DNA from: Ottelia alismoides
Taxonomy: Eukaryota; Streptophyta; Magnoliopsida; Alismatales; Hydrocharitaceae
Assembly (NCBI GenBank): GCA_037367405.1
Contig: JAZKJV010000154.1
Span: 186,001-250,000, forward strand
DNA length: 64,000 nt
Reading direction: 5' to 3'
The notes beneath the pieces are model-generated. The model searched no databases. It was not told the origin of the DNA and saw only the letters and a list, made by a program, of their open reading frames with translations. Each line of letters begins with the position of its first letter. The first letter of the stretch is position 1. The translations under genes and the position numbers were made by a program. Of this stretch, positions 1-11,281 are shown in pieces.

Positions 1-1664
1 ACTACCCTCGTATGCTACCCCAAGCCAAAAGATTCTGCCCCCTCACTACCTCATCCATGAAGAGCTATGTGTAAAGTGCAGTGTCCAAGGTAAGCCACGG
101 TCTGAAAGAATCTTGTGTGTGTTGTTAAATATTCTACTTAGACTCATCAAGATGACATGTGAACATAGTCTTATGGACTCGAAGAATTAAGTCACTAGGA
201 CCTGAAAAGTCTTAACTCCAAATCTTATAAGGTTCCTCTGAAATTAAGTGGATTAAGGTCCAACTAAGCTCCATTCTTCAAATTTATTCCAGACTTAGTC
301 TAAATGTCAAAATCATCCTGAAAATGCTCATGCAAATGCAAGAAAATATGTACATGCAAGGAAAAAGAATAAATCTTTTTGTGAAACAATTTTCAAAATT
401 TTAAAAAATTTTATGGATTTTTGAAAAAATGATGATGCACATGCGAAAAGTTTTTTTAATGCAAAAAGTTAGTAATATATACAAATATATACAAGAGTTT
501 TTTTTAAAGGAAAAGATACATATTTACACAAGAGTGAGTTGATTATTTCACAAGAATGAGATGCAAGAATTTATAACTTGAGTAATTTATACAAGTATAT
601 AAAGAGTGGGATTTTTTATTTTGTTCATTTTTTTTATTTTTTGTGATGCATATATTCCTAAAATTTTAAAATAATTTTGAAAACATTAGTCCAAAATAAT
701 TTTGTACATAATTTTACAAACATTTACACACATTTGAAAACTATTTTTCAAACATTTTTCAAACAGTATATATAGATTTTCAAAATAGTTTTTTTCAATC
801 AATTTTCCAAACATTTGCAAATAGTTTTTACAAAATAACTTTATTTCACACAAAGAGAAAAATTTTTACAAACCACAATATTTTTACAAAGGTTGAAAAT
901 AGTTTTCAAACATTTTTCAAATAGTTTTCAAAAGATTTTTCAAATAGATTTTCAAACTACTTTCAAAATATTTTAAAATATTTAACCTGATTTATTAATC
1001 AGTATATACAAAAAGAATTTTGAGGAAATGTTTGCATCTTTTTTTATTAGTTAGTTAGTTTTTTTTTACAAGTTTTTTTTTAGTATTTACACAGTATTTT
1101 AGCCATATTAAAGAAAATACGAAAGTATGAGTTATGGCTAAAGTATATATACAATATATACGACACCCCCCTATACTTAGCTCGAACTATGTCCTCATAG
1201 TGATCAAAGAGCTGGAAAGAAAGACATAACTCGTGCTGTGTATAGAAAAGTGAAAAGAATAATATACTACAACGACGAATAAAAGAATGAAATCAATAGA
1301 AGTCGGTGATCCCCCTATACTTAGGATCAAGTAATCCTAAGTATAGCACACTGTACACAAAGGGAAGACCGATGAGTAGAATGTATAGAGTCTACCTCCC
1401 CTATACTTAGGGTAAAATATCCCTAAGTATAGGTAGCAAAACATAGGTAAAAAGAATCAAACGAATAATCACAAGTCTGGCATCCCCCCTATACTTAGGG
1501 TAAAGTACACTCTAAGTATGGAATGATCATGAGATGGAGCTGGGGTGTAAGACATAAATAATGTATGATATGGACAGATGGTCTATACAGATGTGAGTCG
1601 ATCAATGTTGAGGTGCCTCTCAACAAGCGCTAGAGTTTACACCCCTAGCTGGGCGCAAATGTTA
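1..1664 (-). mobile_element. 3' noncoding region of Athila-like element B (partial)
   Basis: This AT-rich stretch is homologous to the pol-to-LTR interval of element A (8758-11281) and of element C (44124-46860). Shared landmarks are many 'TTTTCAAA' type runs, a small conserved hairpin CTGATT/AATCAG near 987-1003, and the four PPT-like blocks at 1165-1521. No open frame of note is present. The 3' LTR of B should lie to the left of the window, so the end of the element is not seen. Around 1640-1664 the similarity to A fades and the sequence passes into the acidic open frame. Confidence 0.75.
1165..1521 (-). repeat. PPT-like block array of element B
   Basis: Four blocks contain CCCCCTATACTTAG on the plus strand, which is CTAAGTATAGGGGG in the element's sense strand. 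Block 1 (about 1171) continues with a near palindrome TAGCTCGAACTA. Block 2 (1315-1346) has perfect 13-base arms, CTATACTTAGGAT and its complement, around a 6-base loop. Block 3 (1401-1432) has 12-base arms ending GGG/CCC. Block 4 (1489-1521) is degenerate. The G run at the 3' foot of each sense-strand hairpin copies the motif that forms the true polypurine tract beside the 3' LTR of element A. Confidence 0.8.
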
Positions 1665-1721
1665 GGATAACGACGTGTCAAGGTTCAGGACGGCATCTGT
1701 CAGGCGAATACCGTACTGTCG

Positions 1722-2864
1722 TCACAGTCTCGGTGGGAGAACAACAACGAAGTCAGGAGGGTCAAGAGAGTAAATGATAACACCCAGGTAATCAATCAGG
1801 CGGGTGTCTTCTACCGGGTCAAGATCTGGGCAGATGAAGTCGGGCTCCGGTAGCACAAAAGAATTCGTCGGCTCAAGATCTGTATGGAGTGAACGGGTAG
1901 AGCCGAAGAAGTCGAACGTGGAGAAGGAAGGATCGGTCAGTGAATCCTCCACGTTAATCACAGTCTCGAATAGATATGGAAGATCATGATCAGGAGACTC
2001 ACTATAAAGGCTGATATCCGATGTATGGAATGTAGACAAATCAGTGAAATCATCGAATACCTCAAAGATCGGCTCATCCTCGCGAGGGTCGTCGAGGAGA
2101 GAAATATCAAACTCGTTATCAGAAATATCTAAATACTCGGTCTCATGATCCGATAGATCGGATGCAGTCTCAGAAAGTGAGACCGAGTACACATGGTCCA
2201 TGGCATCCTCCCACAGATAACCCTCGGGGAGTAATGCCGAATCATCATGGAACTTGGGATCAATGCTGTCAAATGTCATGTCCTCCAAAAATGTATTGAC
2301 CTCTTAAAATGGGAGGACACATGGCTCAAATATGGGACTATCAAGGTCTGTAAAATCCAAAATCGGTCCCTCATCAAGCTCTCTATGCTGAGATGAATCC
2401 AAGTATATCTCTGAATCTGAGGAAATCTTCTGAAGAGAAGATACTGAATCAACTAGACATGGACACTGAAATGATTCAGAGGATGGTTGAGATGTGGGTT
2501 CCTCCTCTATCTCTTGGGATCCTAGCATATCTAGAATCGACGAATCTTCTACGTGACAGAACGGGACTGGCTCAAAATCTGATTGTAAATCCAATTGGTC
2601 CTCAACCAATGTCTGGCTCTGGGAACTCACAAAAATAGTCAACGCATCCATCAAATGAGATGTAGTAGCATTCATATCCTCTGATTTGTGTGTGCTATCA
2701 AGATCGACATGGTGTGTCATACACTCAACTGTTGTCATCTCTCCCTCATGTGTTGTCCCAAATAAATCATCCCGTGTATATGAAAGATCAGAAAGTGAAT
2801 CCAAGATGGTCTCAACTAAATCCAGGTCAGGACTGTGGTGTGAACCCCCACACGAGGAAATGAC
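1722..2864 (-). pseudogene. Acidic open frame of element B, broken by one stop
   Basis: Reading leftward from about 2864, one frame runs to 1722 with a single TAA at 2304-2306. The product would be about 380 residues and very rich in Asp, Glu and Ser (runs such as DDPREDEP and SDHETEYLD). No protease DSG motif, RT, RNase H or integrase motif is present. It sits between gag and the 3' noncoding region, where A carries protease and pol. It may derive from the acidic linker that follows the protease in A, but I could not align the two with confidence. Function unknown. Confidence 0.55.
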
Positions 2865-3776
2865 ATATGCAATATGCTATGCGGTCCTCCCCCTTATGGC
2901 GATATGGATAAGGTCAGTCATCGAAAATCCATGATCCGGAAATCGCCTCACAAGTTCTCATAACCTCAACCATGAATCTATCAATGGCTTTTGGGGGTTA
3001 ACTGAAAAATCACGAATACACGACCGCATCATCTCTGCTCTACTCTGGGGGTAAAATTTCTGCAAAAATAATGATCGTAAAACTCCCCACATAGCAATCT
3101 TCCTTCCCAATCGTCTGTGCCAACTCTTGGCTCTACTCTGAAGTGTAAATGGGAAGGTAATCAGCATCTTTTCCTCAGAAGTTATATTGGAATATGATCG
3201 TCTTCCACAAATATCCTCAAACTCATCAATATGCAAATATGGTTCCTCGTGCACGTCCCCTAAGAATTTGGGCAGTAAATCAATTAACTCTAAATCCAGG
3301 ATGAAGGGTTTCAAAGTAGAAGCAGACTGTGATTCTTGATCTTGGTACTCATCCAATGTCCTAGGATAGACATCTAAAGCTTGCAACTGTACCATATGAT
3401 CGTCTATGGGATGCACTCTCATCTCAGCAAGGTGAACACCCGTTTCTCGTGTTTGGTCAATCTGGTCTCTGCGGGTGTCACTCACAGCATGTCCCGGGAA
3501 AGAAGGTGGGTAAGAAGAGGATGGAAAATCGGACGGAGTTCCGACCTCCCAAGAGAGTGGACGAGAATGATGGGCATGAAGATAAGAAGCCACAGAATTC
3601 GGCTGGAATGGAAAGTGACCCATCATGAAGAGAGAGAGATGAAGGGCGGGAGGGTGGGAGAGTAGAAAGAGAGATAGAAAGGAGGGAGGGTGGGATGGAA
3701 ACAGAAGGTGACTGCTATTGATCTCGAAGAATGATCGTAACCGACTCACACCAAAGACATACAAAACACAAAGCAA
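2865..3776 (-). pseudogene. gag: Gag of Athila-like element B, interrupted
   Basis: The open part (272 residues, 3776 to 2958) contains the retrotransposon gag core: a 'LLPKFLG..EEPYLHIDEFEDIC' segment, then 'FPFTLQSRAKSWHRRLG', 'LFLQKFYPQSR' and 'IRDFSVNPQKPLIDSWLRL'. These match the gag of element A in order. A TGA at 2958-2960 falls inside the domain, yet the next residues in the same frame (ELVRRFPDHGFSMTDLI) still match A's 'RELIDRCPHHDISKPNLV', so the stop is a point mutation. The frame closes for good near 2890. Gag would form the virus-like particle. The leucine-rich N-terminus before the conserved part may not be translated. Confidence 0.75.
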
Positions 3777-4895
3777 ACCCCCATTTCACCAACTCAACAC
3801 AAATGTGAAGACCGTGAGATTTGGCCTTTTATCTTTTCAATTTTAGAGTTTAGTGAGAAGACAAAGTTGTACAAACACTTAGGAGGTTTAAGTAGGATTT
3901 GGGCACTACTCCTTAGTGTGTACGTGAGCAATTAAAAGCGCAAACAATGAGGGGATTTCTCTCCCAATACAATGAAGTGGTCAATTACGTTTAATTTTAG
4001 AGTCAAGTTCAATTAGCAGCCCCAATTTTTTTATTTTTGATTTTCAATTTTTTGAATTTTTTTCAAAAATAAACGCCTAACGAGCTTTCTGATTTCCTCT
4101 TTGATTAACTTGAGTCCAAAAACAGGGGGAGGGATCGAGAAAGCCAATGCACGGTCAAAAACGATGATGCATGCAGAGATAGAAAATGTGTACCTTACTC
4201 CAACACTCTACATTCAATATGATCCGCGCAGAAATTTAAAGACTGGAATAAAACTACCTAAATGATGCAAGCGGAAATCCGAGCCCTAAGCAGCAGTTCT
4301 ACTCGAAAGAACGTCTAGTCGACCACCAGCCTCCGATCCAAAGGTCCGGTCTAGGCCCACCCCTCCTCCTCTCGACAAATCGAGTTCAGGAGCAGCGCTT
4401 GGCAGGGTGGGCTCGCGACACGTAGGCTCGAAGGTAGTGGATCGACTATTTTTTTTAGATTTTTATTCTTGGTCCAATTACCGAGCTATAGGTACAGGCA
4501 ATGTTACTAAGGTATTTGGATCCTATTTATTACGTCATAGTCAAGCAAAATTCCTAAGGCTAGGGGCTCAAATCCTGCGTGAATCAAAAAATAAAATAAA
4601 AAAATAAAAAAATACAAGAAAACAAAACCGACGAAAAACAGCGATGAGGTCCCCCAAGTGCACCGGCACTTGGCGAAACAGACCCCGAGAAAATAGTCCA
4701 AGTCCACAGGTTAAGAGTCCTAAATTATTACAAGAATAATTGTTCTCTCTCAAAAAAATCTTCTTCAATTCCCTGCTCTTCTTCCTATGCGGGTCCTCAA
4801 AATATAAACTCCAAGTCGTCCACGCAGTACCTCGCACAAAAATTAGAGAGAGAATATAGAGAGACAAAAATAGAAATATGACTACAAAGACGTGC
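3777..4895 (-). other. Untranslated leader of element B with conserved stem-loop
   Basis: Leader between primer-binding site and gag. Positions 4355-4412 fold into a three-part stem: GCCCACCC (4355-4362) with GGGTGGGC (4405-4412), CTCCT (4366-4370) with AGGAG (4388-4392), and CTCGA (4371-4375) with TCGAG (4380-4384) closing a CAAA loop. The same fold occurs in element A at 19178-19238 with paired base changes. The rest is unremarkable AT-rich sequence with no convincing gene. Confidence 0.55.
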
Positions 4896-4913
4896 TCCCC
4901 GGCAACGGCGCCA
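4896..4913 (-). promoter_or_regulatory. Primer-binding site of element B (tRNA-Asp)
   Basis: The plus strand reads TCCCCGGCAACGGCGCCA, the 3' end of plant tRNA-Asp(GTC) including CCA. The minus-strand element RNA is therefore complementary to it over 18 bases. Three bases separate it from the LTR starting at 4917. A tRNA-Asp primer fits the Athila lineage. Confidence 0.9.
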
Positions 4914-4916
4914 TTC

Positions 4917-4942
4917 TGATGAGCTGAAAAATTGTACGCGCT
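4917..4942 (-). mobile_element. 5' LTR of element B, first 26 bases (split by element A)
   Basis: The LTR terminus TGATGAGCTG starts three bases after the primer site. After 26 bases it is interrupted by element A and resumes at 23657. The last five bases, GCGCT (4938-4942), are the target site duplicated at 23657-23661. Confidence 0.85.
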
Positions 4943-7900
4943 TGATTCAGCCAAAATTAGGTGGTCTTAAGTTCAACACAAAGCGTGAACTCAATCGGTG
5001 TGGTGACCACACTAAATCGGGACTAAAGTCAACAATTAACCCACACTAAAGATCAATGAATTAGAACTAATGTGGAGCTAAAATTTATTTTTAACTCTAC
5101 ATAAACGATGTATAGGTGCAAGTATGTAGAGAGTTCGAACACAGGGAGCAAGCAGGGTAGTTCAAAAAAAATTGTGCTCAAGTGTGTGTATGTGATGTGT
5201 CTACACTAAGCAAACAAGCAAAGGAAAATTTTGTGGGTTTTTAATTTTTAACTTTTTTTTATTTTATTTTTAATTTTTTTATTTTTATAATTTTATATTT
5301 TATATATTTTTTTCTTTTTCTTTTTCAATATTGGAAAGCAAATACAATGTAATGAAAGACAAGGTAAAATATTTATAAAAATGTGCAAAAATAACCAAAA
5401 ATTCAGAAATAAATTATTTTTGGTATTTTTAGGATTTTTTACTGTTTTTGTGATTTTTGGGGATTTTTCAAGGTGTTTTTGGTATTTTTAAATACTGAAA
5501 TAAGGGAAAACAGTGGAACAAGAGCTGGCTGAGAATAAAATGGGAATTAAAAATAGCAACCAGTACTCAAAAATTTTCACAATAATTTTCAAATAAAGCT
5601 ACTGAAATAGAGAACAAACAAGAGTTGAGTTTGTGATTTTTGGAGTTTTCTACTATTTTATATATTTTTTTGAAGTTTTTGAGTCTTTTTAAATTTTTAG
5701 TGCTTTTTCTTTTGAGATTTTTAGTGATTTTTGGACTGACACTAAAATAGATATAATAGACACTAGGTAATTTTTTTGGAATTTTTGGAGGGGTTTTAAT
5801 ATTTTTTTGGCATTTTCTAAGCTAGACAGTACACAAAAAGCTTGTTTTTGATTTTTAATAAATACTAAAATAAAATAAAATCAAAAACTAAAATGGTAGC
5901 GTGGGAGTACACGTGTCCAGAAACTAAACCCTATTTTTGTGGAATTTTTAGACTTAAGACGATATTCCAAATAATTACAACAAGCATCCAATCACTAAAC
6001 AGGCCTGGCAGGGGCAGTTGTGCAAATATTAAAACAACCAGGGGTACACATGCAAAATCTCCACAAAAGTTTATACTAAAACTCGCATTTAATGGGTTAA
6101 AGATAAATAACAAAACCAGCAAGGGTGTCTGAGCAATTTACCCACCAGGGCGCGTGACTTGCACGCGCCTGGGAGGGGTAAGAGTGCGAATACAAAAACC
6201 TAGAGGGTCTTGAATGCAAAATATCCAAAACTATTACTCTTAATAGGCAACTTTAAGGACTGAATACAAATGTCAAAACCCGGAGGGGGTTCCCTACAAA
6301 AATGCCACCCCACGTGCTTTCACACGTGACCTGGCAGGGGTATCCCTGTAATATTACAATAATCCAAAGGTCGAGATGCAAATAGCCCCAGGTTTTTAAA
6401 CTACAGGTGCAGATTTAAGTATTAAATCTAAATGCAAAAAGGCGCAGGGGTTAAGATGCAAAATACCCCTATCTGCACGCGATCCAACGACGGGGGTGAT
6501 TTCACTTGAACACGTGGCGCTCAGAGGACGGCCGATGACGCTTCACAGATGTCCGGTTGAGATTAGATCGCGGGGAAGAATCGGACGGTACTTGCGAGGA
6601 TGGATCGGACGGCCGATGTTGGATCTGGAGCTGCGGCTCGATCAGACGATGGAAAAACGAGGAGGAAGAACAGGGAAGAGCACCGACGGAGGCGCACTTC
6701 CCTGACTCCGATCTCGCTCCTCAGGCTGTGGATGGGCTCCAAAATGGAGCTACAAACTCCCGGAAGGTCACTCTATGGTCTGGAGGGCTCGGATTCGTCG
6801 GAGAAGCGTCGAGGTGCGGGCGCGGAGGCGGCGGAGCTCCAAGCTCCAGGTATCTCCGGCGAAGATCGCAAAATGCTCTCCAGGTGCGTTCAGTGCTCTT
6901 TGACCTGCAAGAAATGGTGAAAAGGCCCAGGGCAAATTGCCTGGACCTCACGGAGGCGTGGGGATGCGTGATCGATGGATGGGAGTGGCGCTGAGGACAA
7001 CTGTGGTCGGAGATAGCTCCGGCGAGGGGTGATTGGGCGAATCAACCCATGATTGAAACGAATAAATGGGGGAAATGAAGCGCGAGACGATAAGGGATGA
7101 AATGCAAACAAAAATATAGGAGATAAAGCTGCCTCAAGCCCAGATTGGGCGAGGGAAAGGGGTACCTCGACGGCGGCTGCCGGAGGTGCGGAACACGCCT
7201 GAGATGTGGTTCTTCCTCCGCTTGGACGATGGAGAGCTGATGCTGTCACCAACAGCTTCTCACTCGACCCTCAGGTGGACGAAAACTTGGTACAATGCGG
7301 TTCAAAATTCAAAAGGAAGTTGGCTTTAGGTTTTAAAGGGTTGACGGTCAGAGGAGGAAGAACGAGGTGCGGAGGTGGTTGGCGTGATGCACGTCCCGAT
7401 GCAAACACTAGGCGTGCAAGACGGTCCAGCGAGGAAGGATTTTGCAGGAGATTTGAGTCGAAAAGATGAAAGATCGCTCCTCGAAAAAAAAGTGAAAACG
7501 GGGGTCAAACATAGTCTGACACAGCCTATGGGTGCAGGTCAGATAGTTGACCCAGGTCAACTATCCGAGCCCCCTGGTTGGTCCACGTGGACCAACCAGG
7601 AAAAACCCTGGAGAAAATCTTTTGTTAATTCATTTTAAAATACTAAATGGCCGAATTAATTAAAAGTTATAAAATAAAAAATGCTTAAAATTTTATGTAG
7701 TATTTTATTCTGATTTTTATTTATTTTTATGAGATTTATTTTTACAAGTTGCCTTTTTAACCCTATATAGGTATAATACCTATGTAGTTTAGTATTTTAT
7801 TTTTATTTTGTGTATTTTAATTTCTTTAATTTTGTTTATAATTTTATAAAATTATAAAATACTTTTATACACATAAATATATTTTTATTTTATTTTATTG

Positions 7901-8757
7901 ATGTATTTTGTATATTTAATAAAATCTAAGAGTATTTTGTACAGGTATAGATATAGGCAGTATACCTATGTAGTCTTTATACAAGTATTTTTATTTTTAT
8001 TTTTCTTTGCATTTTATTTTAATTTTAATGCACATATATATTATAAGTAATATTTACAAAATTATAAAAATATAAAAATGAATAAATAATGAATGAAGAA
8101 TAAATTGAATATTTTATTCAGTACAAGTATACAATAGGGGTCCAAAAGTCAACTTTCAAACCGTAGCTCCGCCAAATGCGAAACCACCGCCATTAATTAG
8201 CTTATTTTCTTCTATATATAATTAAAGGTGAGTATGCTGCATTTGGAGTTTCCGTTTGTGAGATACGGGTCTGGGAAGTTGGCATTCTGGAATTTTTTTC
8301 AGACCATAACTTTTTATCTATACATGATTTTTTTGTGAAATCAATTTTGTATTTTTCTTTATTAAATTATCTACAACTTTCATGTACAAAGTTTCTTTAT
8401 TTGATGTACAAAAAGTGGAACCAAAAATAGGTCCCAAAATGAATAAAGAATGAATATAATGTATAGGCATTTTATCTGTATTTTGGCCCTTATCTCCCCC
8501 TACTTTATTCCTTGTCGACCTATTCATCAAGATGCCTAGGTCTCGGGGGTTTTGGGTCATAAAATATTTACAATATTTTATTCTTTTTCTTTTCTTTATT
8601 TATTCTATAATTTTGGCCTTAATTACAGTGATTTATACACTGTTGAAATGCACATGCATGGATGCTAAGATGCTCTATTTAAGGGTATTTACAGGCATTT
8701 GCTAGGGTTTTTGGTGCCAAAATGATAGAATAAAGATGATGAAATGTGGATTCATCA
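4943..8757 (-). mobile_element. 3' LTR of element A
   Basis: A 3,815 bp repeat, TGATTCAGCC...GGATTCATCA on the plus strand, matching 19839-23656. By eye I counted about 35-40 differences, so the pair is roughly 99 percent identical, implying recent insertion. In sense direction an AT-rich U3 (8757 to about 7640) is followed by a GC-rich block (about 7620-6480) and an AT-rich tail. It holds a W-box inverted repeat (7543-7564), a G-box palindrome (7573-7600) and two ACGT-core hairpins (6149-6169, 6311-6328). The plus-strand open frames here are not treated as genes. Confidence 0.92.
7543..7600. promoter_or_regulatory. W-box inverted repeat and G-box palindrome in 3' LTR of A
   Basis: ATAGTTGACC and GGTCAACTAT (7543-7564) form a perfect 10-base inverted repeat around CA, giving two opposed WRKY W-box cores (TTGAC). 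Eight bases on, 7573-7600 is a perfect 28-base palindrome centred on CCACGTGG, a G-box. The pair recurs in the 5' LTR at 22442-22499. Regulation by WRKY and bZIP/bHLH factors is inference. Confidence 0.7.
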
Positions 8758-8771
8758 TCCCCCTATACTTT
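8758..8771 (-). promoter_or_regulatory. Polypurine tract of element A
   Basis: In sense orientation AAAGTATAGGGGGA directly abuts the 3' LTR start TGATGAATCC, as expected for the primer of plus-strand DNA synthesis. The same motif is repeated in the blocks at 10735-11094. Confidence 0.85.
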
Positions 8772-11281
8772 ACCTTTGCTAGTCCCTAGCAAACACTTAT
8801 GCAATAAGTGCAAAAGAAAAGAAAGAAAAGAAAAAGAAGAACTTGGATTTTATTCAATTATCAAACTTGTCCTCACAAAATCAAAGTTTGGAGCTTAAGT
8901 CGGACCTTTGGAACTTTAATGCAGGCGGAACCTTATTGAGAACCGTGTTTGGAGTCCAACAGTCCCTGAGAATCCCAGAACTCTGCTCAAGTCTCCTCAA
9001 TAGCCAGGTCAGAAATATCTCAATTCATACGCAAACTCTTACGACTATGAATCTGACTTGTACAGTGTAAGTGATGGTGGCTCTCCCCAACTAGAATGAC
9101 AAAGAAACTGACTTCTCCAGTATGACAAACCAATGATTCCCCAATCCAGCAACTCCATCCTCGAGGAGCGGGGTATTCCCTTCTAAGTTCAAGTGGCAAC
9201 CAGCTCAAGAGGAGGGGGTGGAGAGAAGAATGGACGGTAGCCAGTGTAGCCACCTATCCCGGGATGCAAGACCAGTGTAGTCAAGTCATCCTGCTGCAGG
9301 CTCACATGATATGACTTTGGAACTCAAGCTTGCTTATTGACTTTGTACATACTTGCAGGCTTTTTATTTTTTTGCACATGCCTGAACCCCTTTTTTTTCT
9401 TTTTTTTTCTTTTTTTTTTTGAATACTATATACAGCAGCATTTACATAAGGAGTTTTTTCCTCTTGAGCCAGTAGACTATCCCTCTTTTGAAGCTTTATC
9501 GCAACCCACAGCCTCCTGTCTTTAGACTTCCTAATCACTAGACGGGTTGGGGTGCACTTCCCTCCCTAGAGGAGGACAAATGTTTCCACTTGTGTGCGTC
9601 TCATACCAGCAAATCCAATCCCCTCACCACTCCAACTGAGTTGAGCCATGTGAAAGGTGCAAGTGTCCAAGTTAGGTCATTATCAACAAGAGTCGTGCGT
9701 GTGCTCCGAAATACTCTACTTAGGCAGTCAAGAATCCATTGAACCAAGTCCCGTGATCCTCAAAGAATTAAGTCGACTAGACCTGAAGTGCCTCAAACCT
9801 GGTTTCTATAAGGTTCCTGTTATTAGGTAAATTATAAAGTCCGATCAAGCTCCAATCTCCGGATTTTACTTAGACTTGTTCAACTATCAAACTCAATCCG
9901 AAAAATGCGAATGCTATGCAATGGAATGCAGAAAATATTTTTGTGATGCAATTTTCAAGGATTTTGAACTTTTTATGGATTTTTGAAAAGATGATGATGA
10001 TGCATATGCAGATGCATTTTTTTGTATTTTTCAAAAAGATTTTTCAAATGTTTTTGGATTTTAATTTTGCAAATATTTTTGGGCTTTTTGAAAATAAAAA
10101 GTTTTGGCTGAAAACTAGGTTAAAATATGTACACGGGAGTGCTTCTTATATATGCAAGAAGTGGATTTTAAGAATTTACAAGGGTAAGTGGTCAATTTTA
10201 TAGATATATACATAAGAGTGGATTTTGGTGTGATGTGTGTACTCCTCAAATTATTTGAAAACAATTTTACACACAATTTTTGAAAACTATAGTCCAAAAT
10301 AGTTTTTACAAACATTTTACACACATTTGAAAACATTTTTGCAAAGGCTTTCAAAACAGCATATATAGGTTTTTGAAAACATTTTTGCAACCATTTTTCA
10401 AACCATTTGCAAATCATTTTTCAAACATTTTATTTCACACAAAGAAAAGAAGTTTTACAAACCACACATTTTACACAGGTTGAAAACATGTAACAAAATA
10501 CTTTCAAAATAGTTTTCAATAGATGTTCACAAAGATTTTCAAACTATTTTTCAAACATTTTGCAAAAAAAACATTTTCACCTGATTTATTAATCAGTAAA
10601 TACAAAAAGATTTTGAGGAATAACCACATCTTTTTATTAAGGGTTTTTAATGAATTTTAAAGAATTTTTAGCCATATTATTACGACAATACGAAAGTATG
10701 AGTTATGGCTAAAGTATATACGTAGTATATACGACCCCCCTATACTTAGCTTGAGCTATGTCCTCATAGATCGGAGAGAAAAGAGAAGACATAACTCGTA
10801 TTAAGTATAGACAAGTCTAAATAATAAAGGAAGAAATGAATCAAAGAATGAGAAGTTGACCGTCCCCCCTATACTTAGGACCAAATAATCCTAAGTATAG
10901 CAGACTGTACACAACGCAGGGAGGGTCAAGGGTGGGAATGAACAGATCGTACCCAGATTGTCTCCCCCTATACTTAGGGTAAGATATCCCTAAGTATAGA
11001 CAAGAAGAGGAGACAATGGAGAGGATCGAAAAGAATAGAAAAACTCGGGGTGCACGCCCCCCTATACTTAGGACAAAGTACGTCCTAAGTATGGAAAACT
11101 GTCTACAAGGGCGACACCTTTTCGGTAGATGAAGAAGATAGAAAAGGAAAAGAAGAAAATAAGAAAATAAGAAAATAAATCAACAGACAACAGAGTGATA
11201 TAAGCAGATTGATCTGTACAGCGGAAGATAGAATTGATCACCATGTATGAGATGTAGATGATGAGAGTCAAAGGACACATC
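8772..11281 (-). mobile_element. 3' noncoding region of element A
   Basis: 2.5 kb between integrase and the polypurine tract, with no supportable gene. The part next to the tract (8772-9560) contains stretches conserved in the matching parts of C (44137-44960) and E (63371-64000). The middle (9900-10640) is AT-rich with many short 'TTTTCAAA' runs, ending at a conserved small hairpin CTGATT/AATCAG (about 10582-10597). The gag-proximal end carries the hairpin array at 10735-11094. No envelope-like protein is seen. Confidence 0.8.
10735..11094 (-). repeat. PPT-like hairpin array of element A
   Basis: Four blocks about 100 bases apart, each with CCCCCTATACTTAG on the plus strand. Block 1 (10735-10760) has TAGCTTGAGCTA. 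Block 2 (10869-10900) has 12-base arms with an 8-base loop. Block 3 (10968-10999) has 12-base arms CTATACTTAGGG and complement. Block 4 (11062-11094) has 13-base arms CTATACTTAGGAC with one mismatch. In sense RNA each hairpin ends in AAGTATAGGGGG, copying the polypurine tract. B and C carry the same four blocks in the same order with block-specific inner stems. Confidence 0.85.

Noticed and set aside
1640..1690. A sequence like an LTR/primer-site junction ('GCTGGGCGCAAATGTTAGG').
   Set aside because: No LTR partner or inverted match in the window; left as unexplained sequence at the edge of the acidic frame.
5131..5150. GAGTTCGAACAC resembling the B box of a tRNA or Pol III gene.
   Set aside because: No A box at proper spacing and no cloverleaf; the motif is better seen as part of the conserved LTR end.
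6496..7638. Several overlapping plus- and minus-strand open frames of 60-145 residues, repeated at 21395-22537.
   Set aside because: They lie in the GC-rich part of both LTRs of element A, overlap each other on both strands and show no domain, so they are chance frames.
10735..11094. Evenly spaced repeats that could suggest a CRISPR-like array.
   Set aside because: Only four units, unequal spacing, each with its own stem, and a plant nuclear setting; they are PPT-like blocks of a retroelement.
8772..11281. A possible envelope-like gene between integrase and 3' LTR, as some Athila elements have.
   Set aside because: Only short AT-rich frames occur, with no signal peptide or membrane pattern that is kept between A and C.
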